Shown: positions 28,924-37,872 of the stretch, one piece after another
How positions within the stretch are numbered: position 1 is the first letter of the stretch
Layout: every line of letters starts with the position of its first letter
DNA from: an uncultured Sphingomonadaceae bacterium
GTDB lineage: Bacteria > Pseudomonadota > Alphaproteobacteria > Sphingomonadales > Sphingomonadaceae
Length of the DNA: 64,000 bases
Direction of reading: 5' to 3'
NCBI GenBank assembly: GCA_947493325.1
Contig: CANLQI010000001.1
Location: 500,501-564,500 of the forward strand
Translations under genes and position numbers: made by a program
Notes under the pieces: model-generated
Told to the model about the DNA's origin: nothing
The model's input: the letters and a program-made list of their open reading frames with translations, nothing else
The model's database searches: none

Positions 28924-29508
28924 ATGAAAAAAATTACACAGTTTATGATGGCAGGATCGGCTGTCGCTCTGCTCGCGGCATGCGATACGACCGAGACGGA
29001 AACCCTGGACAACGACACAGTAGTAGAGGATGTTACCCCGACAGACGATACTGCAGCCACAACGACTATTGTGGATGTCGCGCAGGGCAATCCCGATTTT
29101 TCAACACTGGTACAGGCCGTGACAGCGGCGGGCCTTGGCGAGACATTGTCGGGTGAAGATGAATTCACCGTATTTGCCCCCAATAATGCCGCATTTGACA
29201 AAGTAGGTTCGGAAACACTCTCCGGACTTATGGAAGCGGAAAACAAAGACGCACTCAAAGGCATTCTTACCTACCATGTGGTGCCAGGCAAAGTGAAAGC
29301 GGCCGATCTGACCAAGCTGATCGAAGATGGTGAAGGCAAAGCCACGGTCACGACTGTGCAGGGCGAAGATATTACTGCTGCACTCGACGGTGATAACGTT
29401 GTGCTGACAGACGCGAATGGTAACACTTCCACTGTTATCCTTGCAGATGTCGATGCGTCCAACGGCATTATTCATGCCATCGACACCGTGATTATGCCCA
29501 AGTCATAA
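28924..29508 (+). CDS. fasciclin-domain lipoprotein
   Basis: 194 aa. The signal peptide ends in a lipobox ALLAAC-D. A Thr/Asp-rich linker (about 22-55) is followed by one FAS1 domain (about 58-194): NPDFSTLVQAVTAAGLGETL, FTVFAPNNAAFDKV, LTYHVVPGKVKAADL and NGIIHAIDTVIMPKS. FAS1 proteins mediate adhesion or matrix contacts; in alphaproteobacteria they are often stress induced. The EcfG promoter before it supports general stress control. A bidirectional terminator follows. Confidence 0.92.
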   Translation: MKKITQFMMAGSAVALLAACDTTETETLDNDTVVEDVTPTDDTAATTTIVDVAQGNPDFSTLVQAVTAAGLGETLSGEDEFTVFAPNNAAFDKVGSETLSGLMEAENKDALKGILTYHVVPGKVKAADLTKLIEDGEGKATVTTVQGEDITAALDGDNVVLTDANGNTSTVILADVDASNGIIHAIDTVIMPKS

Positions 29509-29531
29509 ATTCCCCCAAGCGGGTCGCAAGG

Positions 29532-29564
29532 AAAAAGGTCGTACCGATATGGCACGACCTTTTT
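29532..29564. terminator. bidirectional terminator
   Basis: AAAAAGGTCGT (29532-29542) and ACGACCTTTTT (29554-29564) form an 11-bp stem between the convergent fasciclin and dioxygenase genes. Confidence 0.82.
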
Positions 29565-29581
29565 CTGTTATGCACGAATGT

Positions 29582-30511
29582 TTATTTGATCAGGCCAATC
29601 TCACGTAGCCGTTCCTGCAGATAATCGTCCGCAAGGATCGGTTCGGGATAGCGGTTCGGGTTATCCTCGCTTATCGTGCCAGGCAACGTCGCAATCGGGA
29701 AATCCGAGCGCAGGTGCAGGAAGAACGGCATGGAATAGCGGCTGTGCTTGGTACGCTCACCCGACGGATTGATGACGCGGTGCGTGGTGGAGGGCAGCAC
29801 ATGGTTGGTAAGCCGTTGCAGCATGTCACCGACATTGATCACCAGCGCGCCTTCGGGCGGGTTGGCGGCAATCCATTTGCCTTCACGTGTGAGCAGCTGC
29901 AATCCGGCTTCTTCCGCGCCGAGTAACAGGGTTATCAGATTGATATCTTCATGTGCGCCGGCCCGGATTGCACCCGGCTCTGCATCCTGAAGCGGCGGAT
30001 AATGCAGCAGGCGCAATATGCTATTGCCGTCCTCGACGCCCTTTTCAAACCAGTCTTCTTTCAAGCCCAGATAGACCGCAATGCGCGACAGGATTATATT
30101 TCCCACGCGGTCAAACTCCGCAAAAAGCGGTTCCAGTGTCTCACGAAAACCATCGGGCTGTGACGGCCACACATTGGGCGGCATGCTGTCGGACAGCGGA
30201 TGATCCGGGTCCAGTTCACGGCCGACATGCCAGAATTCTTTCAGATCATGTTGCTTGGCGTCTTTTGCGATCTCTGTCCCGAACGCCGTGTATCCGCGCG
30301 CACCGCCGCTGCCTTCGATCAGATAACGGCGTTTTTCCTCCTCGGGCAGGTTGAAAAAATCGCGTGTCAATTCCCATGCCTGTTTCACAAGTTTCGAATC
30401 CAGGCCATGGTCACGGACCATCGCAAATCCGAATGTCTGAAAACTTTTGCCGATTTCCTGCGAAAGTTTTGCCGGATTATCGGCAAGCGAGAGGATGGGA
30501 AGTTCTTTCAT
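29582..30511 (-). CDS. 2-oxoglutarate/Fe(II) oxygenase of the isopenicillin N synthase family
   Basis: 309 aa from ATG 30511 with AGAGA upstream. The N-terminal DIOX_N region reads FQTFGFAMVRDHGLD. The iron ligands are the His and Asp in GAHEDINLITLL and the His in PSTTHRVINP. The 2-oxoglutarate-binding Arg is in SRYSMPFFLH. The family includes ethylene-forming and gibberellin-type oxygenases plus many bacterial members of unknown substrate. No pathway partners are adjacent, so the substrate is open. Confidence 0.9.
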   Translation of the reverse strand: MKELPILSLADNPAKLSQEIGKSFQTFGFAMVRDHGLDSKLVKQAWELTRDFFNLPEEEKRRYLIEGSGGARGYTAFGTEIAKDAKQHDLKEFWHVGRELDPDHPLSDSMPPNVWPSQPDGFRETLEPLFAEFDRVGNIILSRIAVYLGLKEDWFEKGVEDGNSILRLLHYPPLQDAEPGAIRAGAHEDINLITLLLGAEEAGLQLLTREGKWIAANPPEGALVINVGDMLQRLTNHVLPSTTHRVINPSGERTKHSRYSMPFFLHLRSDFPIATLPGTISEDNPNRYPEPILADDYLQERLREIGLIK

Positions 30512-30626
30512 CTTTAATCTCTTTGTCTTGTCAGTTATCTTACCTTCTATAACGGCAGGAAAACAGATTTGCACTAGCTTGTGTTATTATACTGGCACAG
30601 CAATAAATATGACGGAGATCAAATCC

Positions 30627-31040
30627 ATGGCGAAATCATACTGGCTGATCAAATCTGAACCCGATGCCTATAGCTGGGACGACCTGTTGGCGGAGAAAGA
30701 GGGCGTGTGGGACGGCGTAAAAAATGCGCAGGCATCAAACAATCTGAAGGCCATGAAGAAAGGCGATGAGGCGTTTTTCTATCATTCCCGCCAGGGTCTG
30801 GAAATTGTCGGAATTGCCGAAGTCACCGAAGAACATTTTCCCGATCCGTTCGATGACACAGGCCGCTGGGTCGCGGTGAAAGTAAAGCCGGTACGCAGGC
30901 TGGAAAATCCGGTATCGCTCAAGGCGATGAAGCAGAACCCCAAGCTTGGCGATCTCGCCATCATCCGCCAGTCCCGCCTGTCCGTTGCGCCTGTTATGGA
31001 AGATGAGTGGGAAGAGATATTGGACATGAGTAAGAATTAA
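30627..31040 (+). CDS. EVE domain protein
   Basis: 137 aa from ATG 30627, with CGGAGA upstream. The EVE fold is clear: YWLIKSEPDAYSWDDL, WDGVKNAQASNNLKAMKKGD and EAFFYHS, with GIAEV and VKVKPVRRL. EVE proteins bind modified bases in DNA or RNA, and stand-alone members are frequent next to housekeeping genes. Nothing adjacent points to a specific modified base. The next gene starts 80 bp downstream under its own stress promoter. Confidence 0.92.
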   Translation: MAKSYWLIKSEPDAYSWDDLLAEKEGVWDGVKNAQASNNLKAMKKGDEAFFYHSRQGLEIVGIAEVTEEHFPDPFDDTGRWVAVKVKPVRRLENPVSLKAMKQNPKLGDLAIIRQSRLSVAPVMEDEWEEILDMSKN

Positions 31041-31042
31041 CC

Positions 31043-31067
31043 GGAACTTCGTGGTCTTTCCGCCGTT
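31043..31067 (+). promoter_or_regulatory. sigma-EcfG promoter upstream of SDR gene
   Basis: GGAAC (31043-31047), 16 nt, CGTT (31064-31067): a perfect consensus match beginning three bases after the EVE stop codon. Predicted start near 31074, with a leader of about 47 nt to ATG 31121. Confidence 0.82.
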
Positions 31068-31120
31068 GGCATGATGAACAATACGGCCCTCTGCCGTTCA
31101 TCCCCAGCGAAAGGAAAAAC

Positions 31121-31870
31121 ATGTCGGAACGTTTCAAGGGCAAAAAGATTCTCATTACAGGCGGTACAAGCGGAATGGGCTTGGCGGCAGCCAAGCGCAT
31201 CGTAGACGAAGGCGGTGAAGTGGCTGTTACGGGTACAACCCAAGACCACCTTGATGAAGCAGGCAAAACCTTACCACCAGAATCCCTCGTATTGCGCAAT
31301 GATGCCAGCGAACCCGGCGCAGCCAAGGAACTGGCCGAAAAAGTCAAAAGCATGGGCGGTATAGACGGGCTATGGCTCAATGCCGGTTTCGGCAAATTTG
31401 GTGAGAACACGAAAGTTGATGCCGATACATTCGACGCCATGAACAATGTCAATGTACGTGGTCCAGTGCTGCAAATGGCGCAGTTGATTCCGCAGCTTAA
31501 TGACGGCGGAGCAGTCGTGGTGACGGCGTCGGTGTCTCCTTATCTGGGACAGGCGCAGGGTGCAGTTTATGCCGGTACGAAAGGCGCAGTGACTGCTATG
31601 ACCCGCGCATGGGCCGCGGATCTTGCAGGCCGCAATATTCGAGTCAATTCGATCGCACCAGGTCCGATAGATACCAATTTCTTTTCCGGGATGGGTCTAT
31701 CCGAAAAAGAAGTGGAAGAATTTGGTACAAGGATCAAAAAACAGGTACCACTCGGACGTTTCGGAACCTCAAAAGAAGTGGCGGCAGTCGCACTTTTCCT
31801 AATGTCAGATGATGCGGCTTATGTGACCGGTTCGCAATACATGGTCGATGGCGGCATGACGATGCGCTAA
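31121..31870 (+). CDS. SDR family oxidoreductase
   Basis: 249 aa, classical SDR. The cofactor motif is ILITGGTSGMGLAAAK; LWLNAGFGKFG replaces the usual NNAG. The catalytic Ser-Tyr-Lys are in VVTASVSPYLGQ and AVYAGTKGAV. INSIAPGP-type sequence and the C-terminal GSQYMVDGGMTMR are standard. Substrate is unknown. The EcfG promoter upstream makes it a likely general stress gene, in line with many SDRs in that regulon. Confidence 0.92.
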   Translation: MSERFKGKKILITGGTSGMGLAAAKRIVDEGGEVAVTGTTQDHLDEAGKTLPPESLVLRNDASEPGAAKELAEKVKSMGGIDGLWLNAGFGKFGENTKVDADTFDAMNNVNVRGPVLQMAQLIPQLNDGGAVVVTASVSPYLGQAQGAVYAGTKGAVTAMTRAWAADLAGRNIRVNSIAPGPIDTNFFSGMGLSEKEVEEFGTRIKKQVPLGRFGTSKEVAAVALFLMSDDAAYVTGSQYMVDGGMTMR

Positions 31871-31894
31871 ATTTGCGGCACATAAATAATATAT

Positions 31895-31919
31895 GGAACC
31901 CCTATGATGCTCCTGCGTA
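31895..31919 (+). promoter_or_regulatory. probable sigma-EcfG promoter upstream of CsbD gene
   Basis: GGAAC (31895-31899), 16 nt, CGTA (31916-31919): one mismatch to the EcfG consensus in the -10 box. It lies 50 bp before the CsbD start. CsbD genes are typical stress-sigma targets. Confidence 0.6.
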
Positions 31920-31968
31920 AGTAATGTGGAACGGTAATTTCGCCGTAGAAAATATGAGGAGAACGGAC

Positions 31969-32151
31969 ATGGGTGAATTTGTTGATAAAGTGAAAGGCAA
32001 TGCTAATAAAGCTGCTGGTAAAATTAAAGAAGAAACCGGCGATGCATTGGATAATGAGAAAATGGAAGCTGAAGGCAAGGCGCAGCAAGTAAAAGGCGAC
32101 GCACAAAAAGCCAAGGGAGAAGTCAAGGGCGCATTGGGCGACGACATTTAA
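31969..32151 (+). CDS. CsbD family stress protein
   Basis: 60 aa from ATG 31969, with AGGAGA at a good distance. A longer frame from 31924 is rejected because it lacks a ribosome site and family match. The sequence is a run of charged, Gly/Ala/Lys-rich amphipathic repeats: KVKGNANKAAGKIKEETGDA, then KAQQVKGDAQKAKGEVKGAL. CsbD proteins are abundant under general stress, with unknown biochemical role. A probable EcfG promoter precedes it and a strong terminator follows. Confidence 0.92.
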   Translation: MGEFVDKVKGNANKAAGKIKEETGDALDNEKMEAEGKAQQVKGDAQKAKGEVKGALGDDI

Positions 32152-32167
32152 TCATTTATATAACTTA

Positions 32168-32200
32168 TAAAAAGCCGCTTCGTTTCGGAGCGGCTTTTTT
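32168..32200. terminator. bidirectional terminator after CsbD gene
   Basis: AAAGCCGCT and AGCGGCTTT pair around a short loop, with A- and T-runs outside, between the convergent CsbD and TPP-enzyme genes. Confidence 0.85.
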
Positions 32201-32207
32201 GTGCCTG

Positions 32208-33863
32208 TTATCTGCGAAGTCCGCTCACTGTAGCGCCGCTCGCTGCGATTTGTTCGATATCGGTTTTCAAGTGTAGCAACTTGATACCTTTATGCTGCAT
32301 CGCTTCGGCGAGGGCAGGGGCGAACTCTTCCGTTTTCTCCACCGTCGCCGTCCAAGCGCCGAATGACTTGCCAAGCATCGCAAAGTCGGGGTTTTTCAGG
32401 CTCGTGCCTGATAGCCGCGCGGGGTATTCGCGCTCCTGATGCATGCGGATCGTGCCGTACGTGCTGTTGTCGACGATAATCACCAGCATGTCGCAATCAT
32501 ATTGCGCGGCGGTGGCGAGTTCCTGTCCATTCATCAGGAAATCACCGTCTCCCGCCACGGCAATTACCGTGCGGTCGCCATGGCGCAGTGCGGCGGCGAC
32601 CGCCGCGGGCACACCATAACCCATTGCACCCGCAGTGGGGGCAAGCTGGCTCGGCATCTGTCCATAATGCCAGTAACGGTGCCACCAGCCCGAAAAATTG
32701 CCCGCGCCGTTGCAGATGATACTGTCAGGCGAGAGCGTGTCGCGCATGGTGGCGACGCACTGGCCGAGATTAAGCACGGCTTCGCCAGGTTTTGGCGTCG
32801 ACCATTCCAGCCATTCGGCATGCGCCTTCGCACCCGCATCAAAGCTGAGCAAGTCATGGTCCCACAGCGCGGCGCTCTCGGCAAATTCATTCATGTCCGC
32901 GCAGATCGGCAGGTCGGTGCGGTAGATATGATCGAGCTCATTGGGGTCAGGGTGCACATGCACCAGTTTCTGCCCCGGATGGTCCGGGGTGATGAGCGTA
33001 AAGCCATCCGTGGTCGCTTCACCCAGCCGCGCCCCAACGGCAAGGATAAGGTCGGCATTTTTGACGCGCTCGACCAGCCCAGGATTGGGGCCATAACCCA
33101 GGTTGCCGGCATAGACACTGCTGTCATTGGCAATCGCGTCCTGCCGCCGGAAAGCCGCCGCCACTGGCAGGCCGATATTCTCGGCAAAGCTTTGAAAATG
33201 ATCGCGGGCCTTGGGTGTCCATCCGGCCCCACCAATAATGGCGATCGGATCGGTCGCATCGGCGAGCAGGTCGGTGAGCGCGGTCATGGCGTCCGGGCAG
33301 AGCGGCTGGGCAGGCGCGTTGATTTTCGGGCGATCCAGCGCCTCCACTGCATCGCACAGCATGTCTTCTGGAAGTGCAATAACAACGGGACCGGGACGGC
33401 CCGAGAGGGCGACGCTATAGGCGCGGGCGATATATTCGGGGATGCGCGCAGCATCCTCTATCCGTGTTGCCCATTTGGCGAGCGGCGCGAACATCGCGGG
33501 CAGATCGACTTCCTGAAATCCCTCGCGGTCACGGTCGCCGCGGGCAACATCGCCGATAAACAGGATCATCGGAATGCTGTCCTGCATTGCGACATGTACA
33601 CCGATACTGGCATTGGTTGCGCCGGGACCGCGCGTGACAAAGGCAATGCCGGGCTGCTGTGTCATGGCTCCATCAGCAGCAGCCATAAATGTGACCCCGC
33701 CTTCCTGACGGCATACGATAGTTTCAATGTCAGGCACGTCGTGCAGCGCGTCGAGCACGGCAAGAAAGCTCTCTCCCGGAACAGTGAACAGCCGGTCGCA
33801 ACCCTGCGCGGAGAGTTGATCAACAAGAATGCGGCCACCGGTGCGTTTCTTGGTCATAGTCAT
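32208..33863 (-). CDS. thiamine-diphosphate enzyme, acetolactate synthase-like
   Basis: 551 aa. Three domains of the POX/ALS family: pyrimidine-binding with the catalytic Glu in IETIVCRQEGGVTFMA, a central domain, and the PP domain with the ThDP motif GDGDFLMNGQELATAAQ...NN-type DNSTYG. Biosynthetic ALS normally pairs with IlvH, absent here; catabolic ALS, oxalyl-CoA decarboxylase or sulfoacetaldehyde acetyltransferase are alternatives. It is 36 bp downstream of a semialdehyde dehydrogenase gene on the same strand, which suggests that a decarboxylated aldehyde is oxidised next. Confidence 0.82.
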   Translation of the reverse strand: MTMTKKRTGGRILVDQLSAQGCDRLFTVPGESFLAVLDALHDVPDIETIVCRQEGGVTFMAAADGAMTQQPGIAFVTRGPGATNASIGVHVAMQDSIPMILFIGDVARGDRDREGFQEVDLPAMFAPLAKWATRIEDAARIPEYIARAYSVALSGRPGPVVIALPEDMLCDAVEALDRPKINAPAQPLCPDAMTALTDLLADATDPIAIIGGAGWTPKARDHFQSFAENIGLPVAAAFRRQDAIANDSSVYAGNLGYGPNPGLVERVKNADLILAVGARLGEATTDGFTLITPDHPGQKLVHVHPDPNELDHIYRTDLPICADMNEFAESAALWDHDLLSFDAGAKAHAEWLEWSTPKPGEAVLNLGQCVATMRDTLSPDSIICNGAGNFSGWWHRYWHYGQMPSQLAPTAGAMGYGVPAAVAAALRHGDRTVIAVAGDGDFLMNGQELATAAQYDCDMLVIIVDNSTYGTIRMHQEREYPARLSGTSLKNPDFAMLGKSFGAWTATVEKTEEFAPALAEAMQHKGIKLLHLKTDIEQIAASGATVSGLRR

Positions 33864-33899
33864 TCCTACATTCTATTTTCCGTTAGTCCTGTATTATAA

Positions 33900-35336
33900 T
33901 CAGGCCGTATGCACCGCCTTGGTCACCAGATAGGCCTCCAGCCCTTCAATGGCATCTTCGCTGCCATAGCCGGACTGTTTCATGCCGCCAAAGGGCGTGT
34001 CGACCCCGCTAATGCCGACAGTATTAATGCCGACCATTCCAGCCTCGATCATGTCACCCAGCCTGTTGGCCTGGCGCCCGTTTTCGGTAAAGGCGAACGC
34101 CGCGAGGCCAAATGGCAGACGGTTGGCCTGTTCAATCGCCTCGTCAAACGTGTCAAACGGCCGCATCATGGCGACAGGGCCAAACGGCTCGTTATTCATG
34201 ATCTGCGCTTCCAGCGGCACATCGGCCAGCACGGTAGGACGGAAGAAAAAGCCATCATCGCCCATGCGCTCTCCGCCGGTGGTGACGCGCGCACCCTTGT
34301 CACGGGCGTCGCTGACCAGCTGGTCGATAGCGTCGGGGCGGCGGATATTGGCGAGCGGTCCCATTTGTGACGCATCGTCGAGCCCGCTGCCCACCTGCAT
34401 GGCTTCTGTGCGCTTGGTAAACTCTTCGACAAACCGGTCATAAATACCGGATTGCACATAAAATCGTGTCGGGCTGACACAGACCTGCCCCGCATTACGG
34501 AATTTCTGCGGCTGGATGATATCCAGCGTGCGGTCCAGGTCGCAATCGTCGAATATCAGCACGGGTGCATGGCCGCCCAGTTCCATCGTGTGGCGTTTCA
34601 CGGTGTCGGCGCACAGTTTGATGAGGTGCTTGCCGACCGGAACCGAGCCGGTGAAGCTGACCTTGCGAATGACCGGCGAGGCGATCAGGTGACTGCTCAC
34701 CATATCGGGTACGCCGAAAACAAGCTGTGCGACATTGCCAGGTACGCCCGCATCAATCACACACTGCATCAGTGCGATGGTACAGGCGGGCGTTTCTTCA
34801 GGCGGTTTGCAGATGATCGAACAGCCTGCCGCGAGCGCCGGGGCCAGCTTGCGTGCCATCAGGAACAGCGGAAAATTCCACGGGCTGAACGCCGCGACTG
34901 GCCCCACCGGCTGACCCAGCACGACCGAGCGCTGTCCGGGTGGACGCACCAGCACGCGGCCATAACTGCGCTTGGCTTCCTCGGCAAACCACTCAAACAG
35001 ACCGGCCGATCCCAGTATTTCACCCATGGCTTCGCGCAGCGGCTTGCCCTGTTCCATGGTCAGCAGCGGGGCGATATCCTTGGCGCGTTGGCGCAGGTTT
35101 TCGGCCACTTTGCGCAATATCGCGCCGCGTTCATTAACGTCACGTGCGCGCCATTCGGCAAAACCGCGTTCGCTGGCGTCCAGTGCGCGGTCAAGGTCAT
35201 CTTGCGTGGCTAGTGGCAGCTCAGCAATTGTTTCGCCCGTTGCCGGATTGATGACTGCGTGGGTATCGCGCGATCCTGCCTCCAGCCATTCTCCGTCAAT
35301 GTGCATCGGTAGGTTTTCGGGATATTGGGTTGTCAT
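33900..35336 (-). CDS. NAD(P)-dependent (succinate-semialdehyde-type) aldehyde dehydrogenase
   Basis: 478 aa from ATG 35336, which gives the family start; the frame extends 43 codons further without a plausible start. The catalytic Cys is in FRNAGQVCVSPTRFYV and the Glu in HTMELGGHAPVL. AAFSPWNFPLFLMARKLAPA is the cofactor-binding segment, and CKPPEETP replaces the usual CKPAEQTP. It resembles GabD-type dehydrogenases. It lies upstream of the TPP enzyme, probably in one transcript. Confidence 0.9.
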   Translation of the reverse strand: MTTQYPENLPMHIDGEWLEAGSRDTHAVINPATGETIAELPLATQDDLDRALDASERGFAEWRARDVNERGAILRKVAENLRQRAKDIAPLLTMEQGKPLREAMGEILGSAGLFEWFAEEAKRSYGRVLVRPPGQRSVVLGQPVGPVAAFSPWNFPLFLMARKLAPALAAGCSIICKPPEETPACTIALMQCVIDAGVPGNVAQLVFGVPDMVSSHLIASPVIRKVSFTGSVPVGKHLIKLCADTVKRHTMELGGHAPVLIFDDCDLDRTLDIIQPQKFRNAGQVCVSPTRFYVQSGIYDRFVEEFTKRTEAMQVGSGLDDASQMGPLANIRRPDAIDQLVSDARDKGARVTTGGERMGDDGFFFRPTVLADVPLEAQIMNNEPFGPVAMMRPFDTFDEAIEQANRLPFGLAAFAFTENGRQANRLGDMIEAGMVGINTVGISGVDTPFGGMKQSGYGSEDAIEGLEAYLVTKAVHTA

Positions 35337-35479
35337 GGCTAGGACTCCGCGTATTGGTTTCGTGTGCAACCAAATCCCTAAAACAGTTGACGCGGCGGGG
35401 CAATGACCGTCATCTGCACATTGGGAAAATAATATGTACCAGCACGCCAAGCGCGGCTTTATCAAGAGGAGTGGATGCC

Positions 35480-36403
35480 ATGGAACTTGTCACAGGCGGA
35501 TTGCGTTTCCCCGAAGGACCAATCGCGATGGCCGATGGCAGCGTGATATTGGTCGAAATAGAGGCGGGGTGCATTACGCGTGTGGCCGAGGATGGGACAA
35601 AATCCGTGATTGCCACTCCGGGCGGCGGACCCAATGGCGCGGCAATCGGCCCTGATGGCAGGCTCTATGTCTGCAATAATGGCGGTTTTCACTATGTGAA
35701 TGGCGGCACAGATGAAATGCCTTTTCTGGTTCCCCATGGTCAGCCGGAGGATTATTCAGGCGGGCGGATAGAGCGAATTGATATTGATACGGGCGAGATC
35801 GAGATTCTCTATAAGGATGGCGACTTTGGATGCAGTCTGCGCGGCCCCAATGACATTGTGTTCGATCAGGCGGGCGGTTTCTGGTTTACCGATCATGGCA
35901 AGAACCGCCCGCGCGAACGTGACATAACCGGCGTGTTTTACGCAAAGGCGGACGGAAGCCTTTTGAAGGAAGTGATTTTTCCGTCCGAAAACCCCAATGG
36001 CATTGGCATCTCCCCTGATGGTAAACGGCTTTATGTGGCCGAAACCTATACCTGCAAACTCTATGCCTATAATATAGGTGAGCCAGGAGAAATCATTTTT
36101 GATCAAGGTCTTTTGGGAGATAGCGGACAGTTTTTATATTCTCCGTCAGGGTATAAATTTTTTGACAGCCTGGCGGTCGATGCCGATGGCAATATCTGTG
36201 TCGCGACGATCGGTGAATGCGGCATCAGCGTGATTTCACCGGAAGGGGAACTGGTTGAATTTGTGGCCACGGATGACCCGTTCACCACCAATATCTGTTT
36301 CGGCGGACCCGATCTGCGCACTGCCTATATCACGCTATCTGCCACCGGACGGCTCGTTAAAATGGATTGGCCGCATGCAGGTCTGAAGCTGAATTACACA
36401 TGA
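35480..36403 (+). CDS. SMP-30/gluconolactonase-type beta-propeller hydrolase
   Basis: 307 aa from ATG 35480, with AAGAGGAG upstream. The six-bladed propeller carries the metal-binding residues Glu in GLRFPEGPIAM, Asn in LRGPNDIVFD and Asp near SPDGKRLYVAET. FWFTDHGKNRPRE is also typical. Members hydrolyse sugar lactones or organophosphates. It is followed with an ATGA overlap by a HAD hydrolase. It is divergent from the aldehyde dehydrogenase gene. Confidence 0.88.
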   Translation: MELVTGGLRFPEGPIAMADGSVILVEIEAGCITRVAEDGTKSVIATPGGGPNGAAIGPDGRLYVCNNGGFHYVNGGTDEMPFLVPHGQPEDYSGGRIERIDIDTGEIEILYKDGDFGCSLRGPNDIVFDQAGGFWFTDHGKNRPRERDITGVFYAKADGSLLKEVIFPSENPNGIGISPDGKRLYVAETYTCKLYAYNIGEPGEIIFDQGLLGDSGQFLYSPSGYKFFDSLAVDADGNICVATIGECGISVISPEGELVEFVATDDPFTTNICFGGPDLRTAYITLSATGRLVKMDWPHAGLKLNYT

Positions 36404-37065
36404 CCCGCATCACCACTATCATTTTCGATTTTGGCGGCGTGATTACCTCGTCACCGTTTGAAGCTTTTAACCGCATGGAGGCGGAGCGCGGTCTACCAAA
36501 GGATACAGTGCGGCGGATCAATTCGGCAAATCCTGACAACAATGCCTGGGCGCGGTTTGAGCGGGCGGAAATGGATGCGGCGACTTTTGATATGGCTTTT
36601 GCAGATGAAGCGGCGGCGCTTGGTGTGGAGCTTCGCGGCGCGGATGTACTTGCCTGTCTTGCTGGCGATGTGCGGCCCGCCATGGCGACTGCGCTGGATG
36701 ATCTGAAAGAGCGCGGATACACGTTGGGCTGCATCACCAATAATGTGCCAGGCGGCAAGGGCGTTGGCATGGCGATGACCGAAGAAAAAGCGGCCCAGAT
36801 AGCGGATATCATGGCCCGGTTTGACCATATCATCGAAAGCTCCAAAGTGGGCATCCGTAAGCCTGACTCGCGTATCTACCGGATGATGTGCGATGCGCTG
36901 AATGTCGTGCCGGAGCAGTGCGTCTATCTGGATGATCTGGGCATCAACTGCAAACCTGCGGCGGCAATGGGCATGATGGCAATTAAAGTGACCGGCACTG
37001 TGCAGGCGCTCACTGCGCTGCGTGATATGGCCGGGTTACCGGAAAATTGGGTGGAAGCGCTCTAA
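36400..37065 (+). CDS. HAD-IA hydrolase (epoxide-hydrolase N-domain type)
   Basis: 221 aa from ATG 36400. Motif I is TIIFDFGGVIT, motif II GCITNN, motif III the Lys of ESSKVGIRKPDSRIY, and motif IV QCVYLDDLGINCKPAAAMGM. The DFGGVI form with a Gly after the second acid position is typical of the soluble epoxide hydrolase N-terminal phosphatase group. It is coupled to the upstream lactonase by ATGA. Substrate unknown. Confidence 0.9.
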   Translation: MTRITTIIFDFGGVITSSPFEAFNRMEAERGLPKDTVRRINSANPDNNAWARFERAEMDAATFDMAFADEAAALGVELRGADVLACLAGDVRPAMATALDDLKERGYTLGCITNNVPGGKGVGMAMTEEKAAQIADIMARFDHIIESSKVGIRKPDSRIYRMMCDALNVVPEQCVYLDDLGINCKPAAAMGMMAIKVTGTVQALTALRDMAGLPENWVEAL

Positions 37066-37164
37066 AACACCGTGCAAACATGTCTTTAGGGTGGATTGGA
37101 ATTGACGCGATAGCCCATGCCCCTCTATTGCGGAGGCAAACGCAACTTAACTGCGAGATTCACT

Positions 37165-37872
37165 ATGAAAAAAATCTATCCTGATGCAGCCAATGCGCTC
37201 GACGGCCTGTTATTTGACGGCATGACAATTTGTGCGGGCGGATTTGGTTTGTGCGGTATTCCCGAACGCCTGATTGATGCGATCCGTGACAGCGGTGTCA
37301 AGGACCTGACCATTGCCTCCAATAATGCCGGTATCGACAATGAAGGCCTTGGCAAATTGCTGCGCACGAAGCAGGTTAAAAAAATGATCTCCAGCTATGT
37401 GGGCGAGAATAAGGAATTTGAGCGGCAGTTTCTTGCCGGTGAGCTGGAAGTGGAATTCTGCCCGCAGGGTACGCTGGCTGAGCGCTGCCGCGCAGGCGGT
37501 GCCGGCATTCCCGGATTTTACACCAAAACCGGTGTCGGCACACAGGTCGCCGAGGGTAAGGAAGTGAAGCAGTTTGACGGCGAGGATTATATTCTCGAAC
37601 GCGGTATTTTTGCGGACCTGTGCATCATCAAGGGCTGGCGCGCGGACACAGTGGGTAATCTGCAGTTTCGTAAAACAGCGCGCAATTTCAACCAACCGAT
37701 GGCGACAGCAGGCAAAATCTGTGTGGCCGAGGTGGAGGAAATTGTTGAACCGGGACAGATTGACCCCGATGCAATCCATTTGCCCAGCATCTATGTAAAG
37801 CGCATGATTGACGGGTCGCCCTATGACAAGAAAATCGAGTTTGTCACCACGCGGGAGCGGGATGCGGCCTGA
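37165..37872 (+). CDS. scoA: 3-oxoacid CoA-transferase subunit A
   Basis: 235 aa from ATG 37165. DGMTICAGGFGLCGIPE is the family-I CoA-transferase signature and NNAGIDNEGLG follows. It moves CoA from succinyl-CoA to acetoacetate with subunit B. Unusually, a lipoprotein gene is placed between scoA and scoB; its ATG overlaps the scoA stop by one base. An upstream ATG at 37117 is less likely. Confidence 0.94.
   Translation: MKKIYPDAANALDGLLFDGMTICAGGFGLCGIPERLIDAIRDSGVKDLTIASNNAGIDNEGLGKLLRTKQVKKMISSYVGENKEFERQFLAGELEVEFCPQGTLAERCRAGGAGIPGFYTKTGVGTQVAEGKEVKQFDGEDYILERGIFADLCIIKGWRADTVGNLQFRKTARNFNQPMATAGKICVAEVEEIVEPGQIDPDAIHLPSIYVKRMIDGSPYDKKIEFVTTRERDAA

Noticed and set aside
32439-33899. Long open frame (486 codons) on the plus strand
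   Set aside because: It lies fully antisense to the TPP enzyme gene, has no recognisable motif, and reflects codon bias of the real gene.
35482-35507. GGAAC-N17-CGTT near the lactonase start
   Set aside because: It lies inside the coding sequence with no gene start downstream in a suitable place; likely chance.
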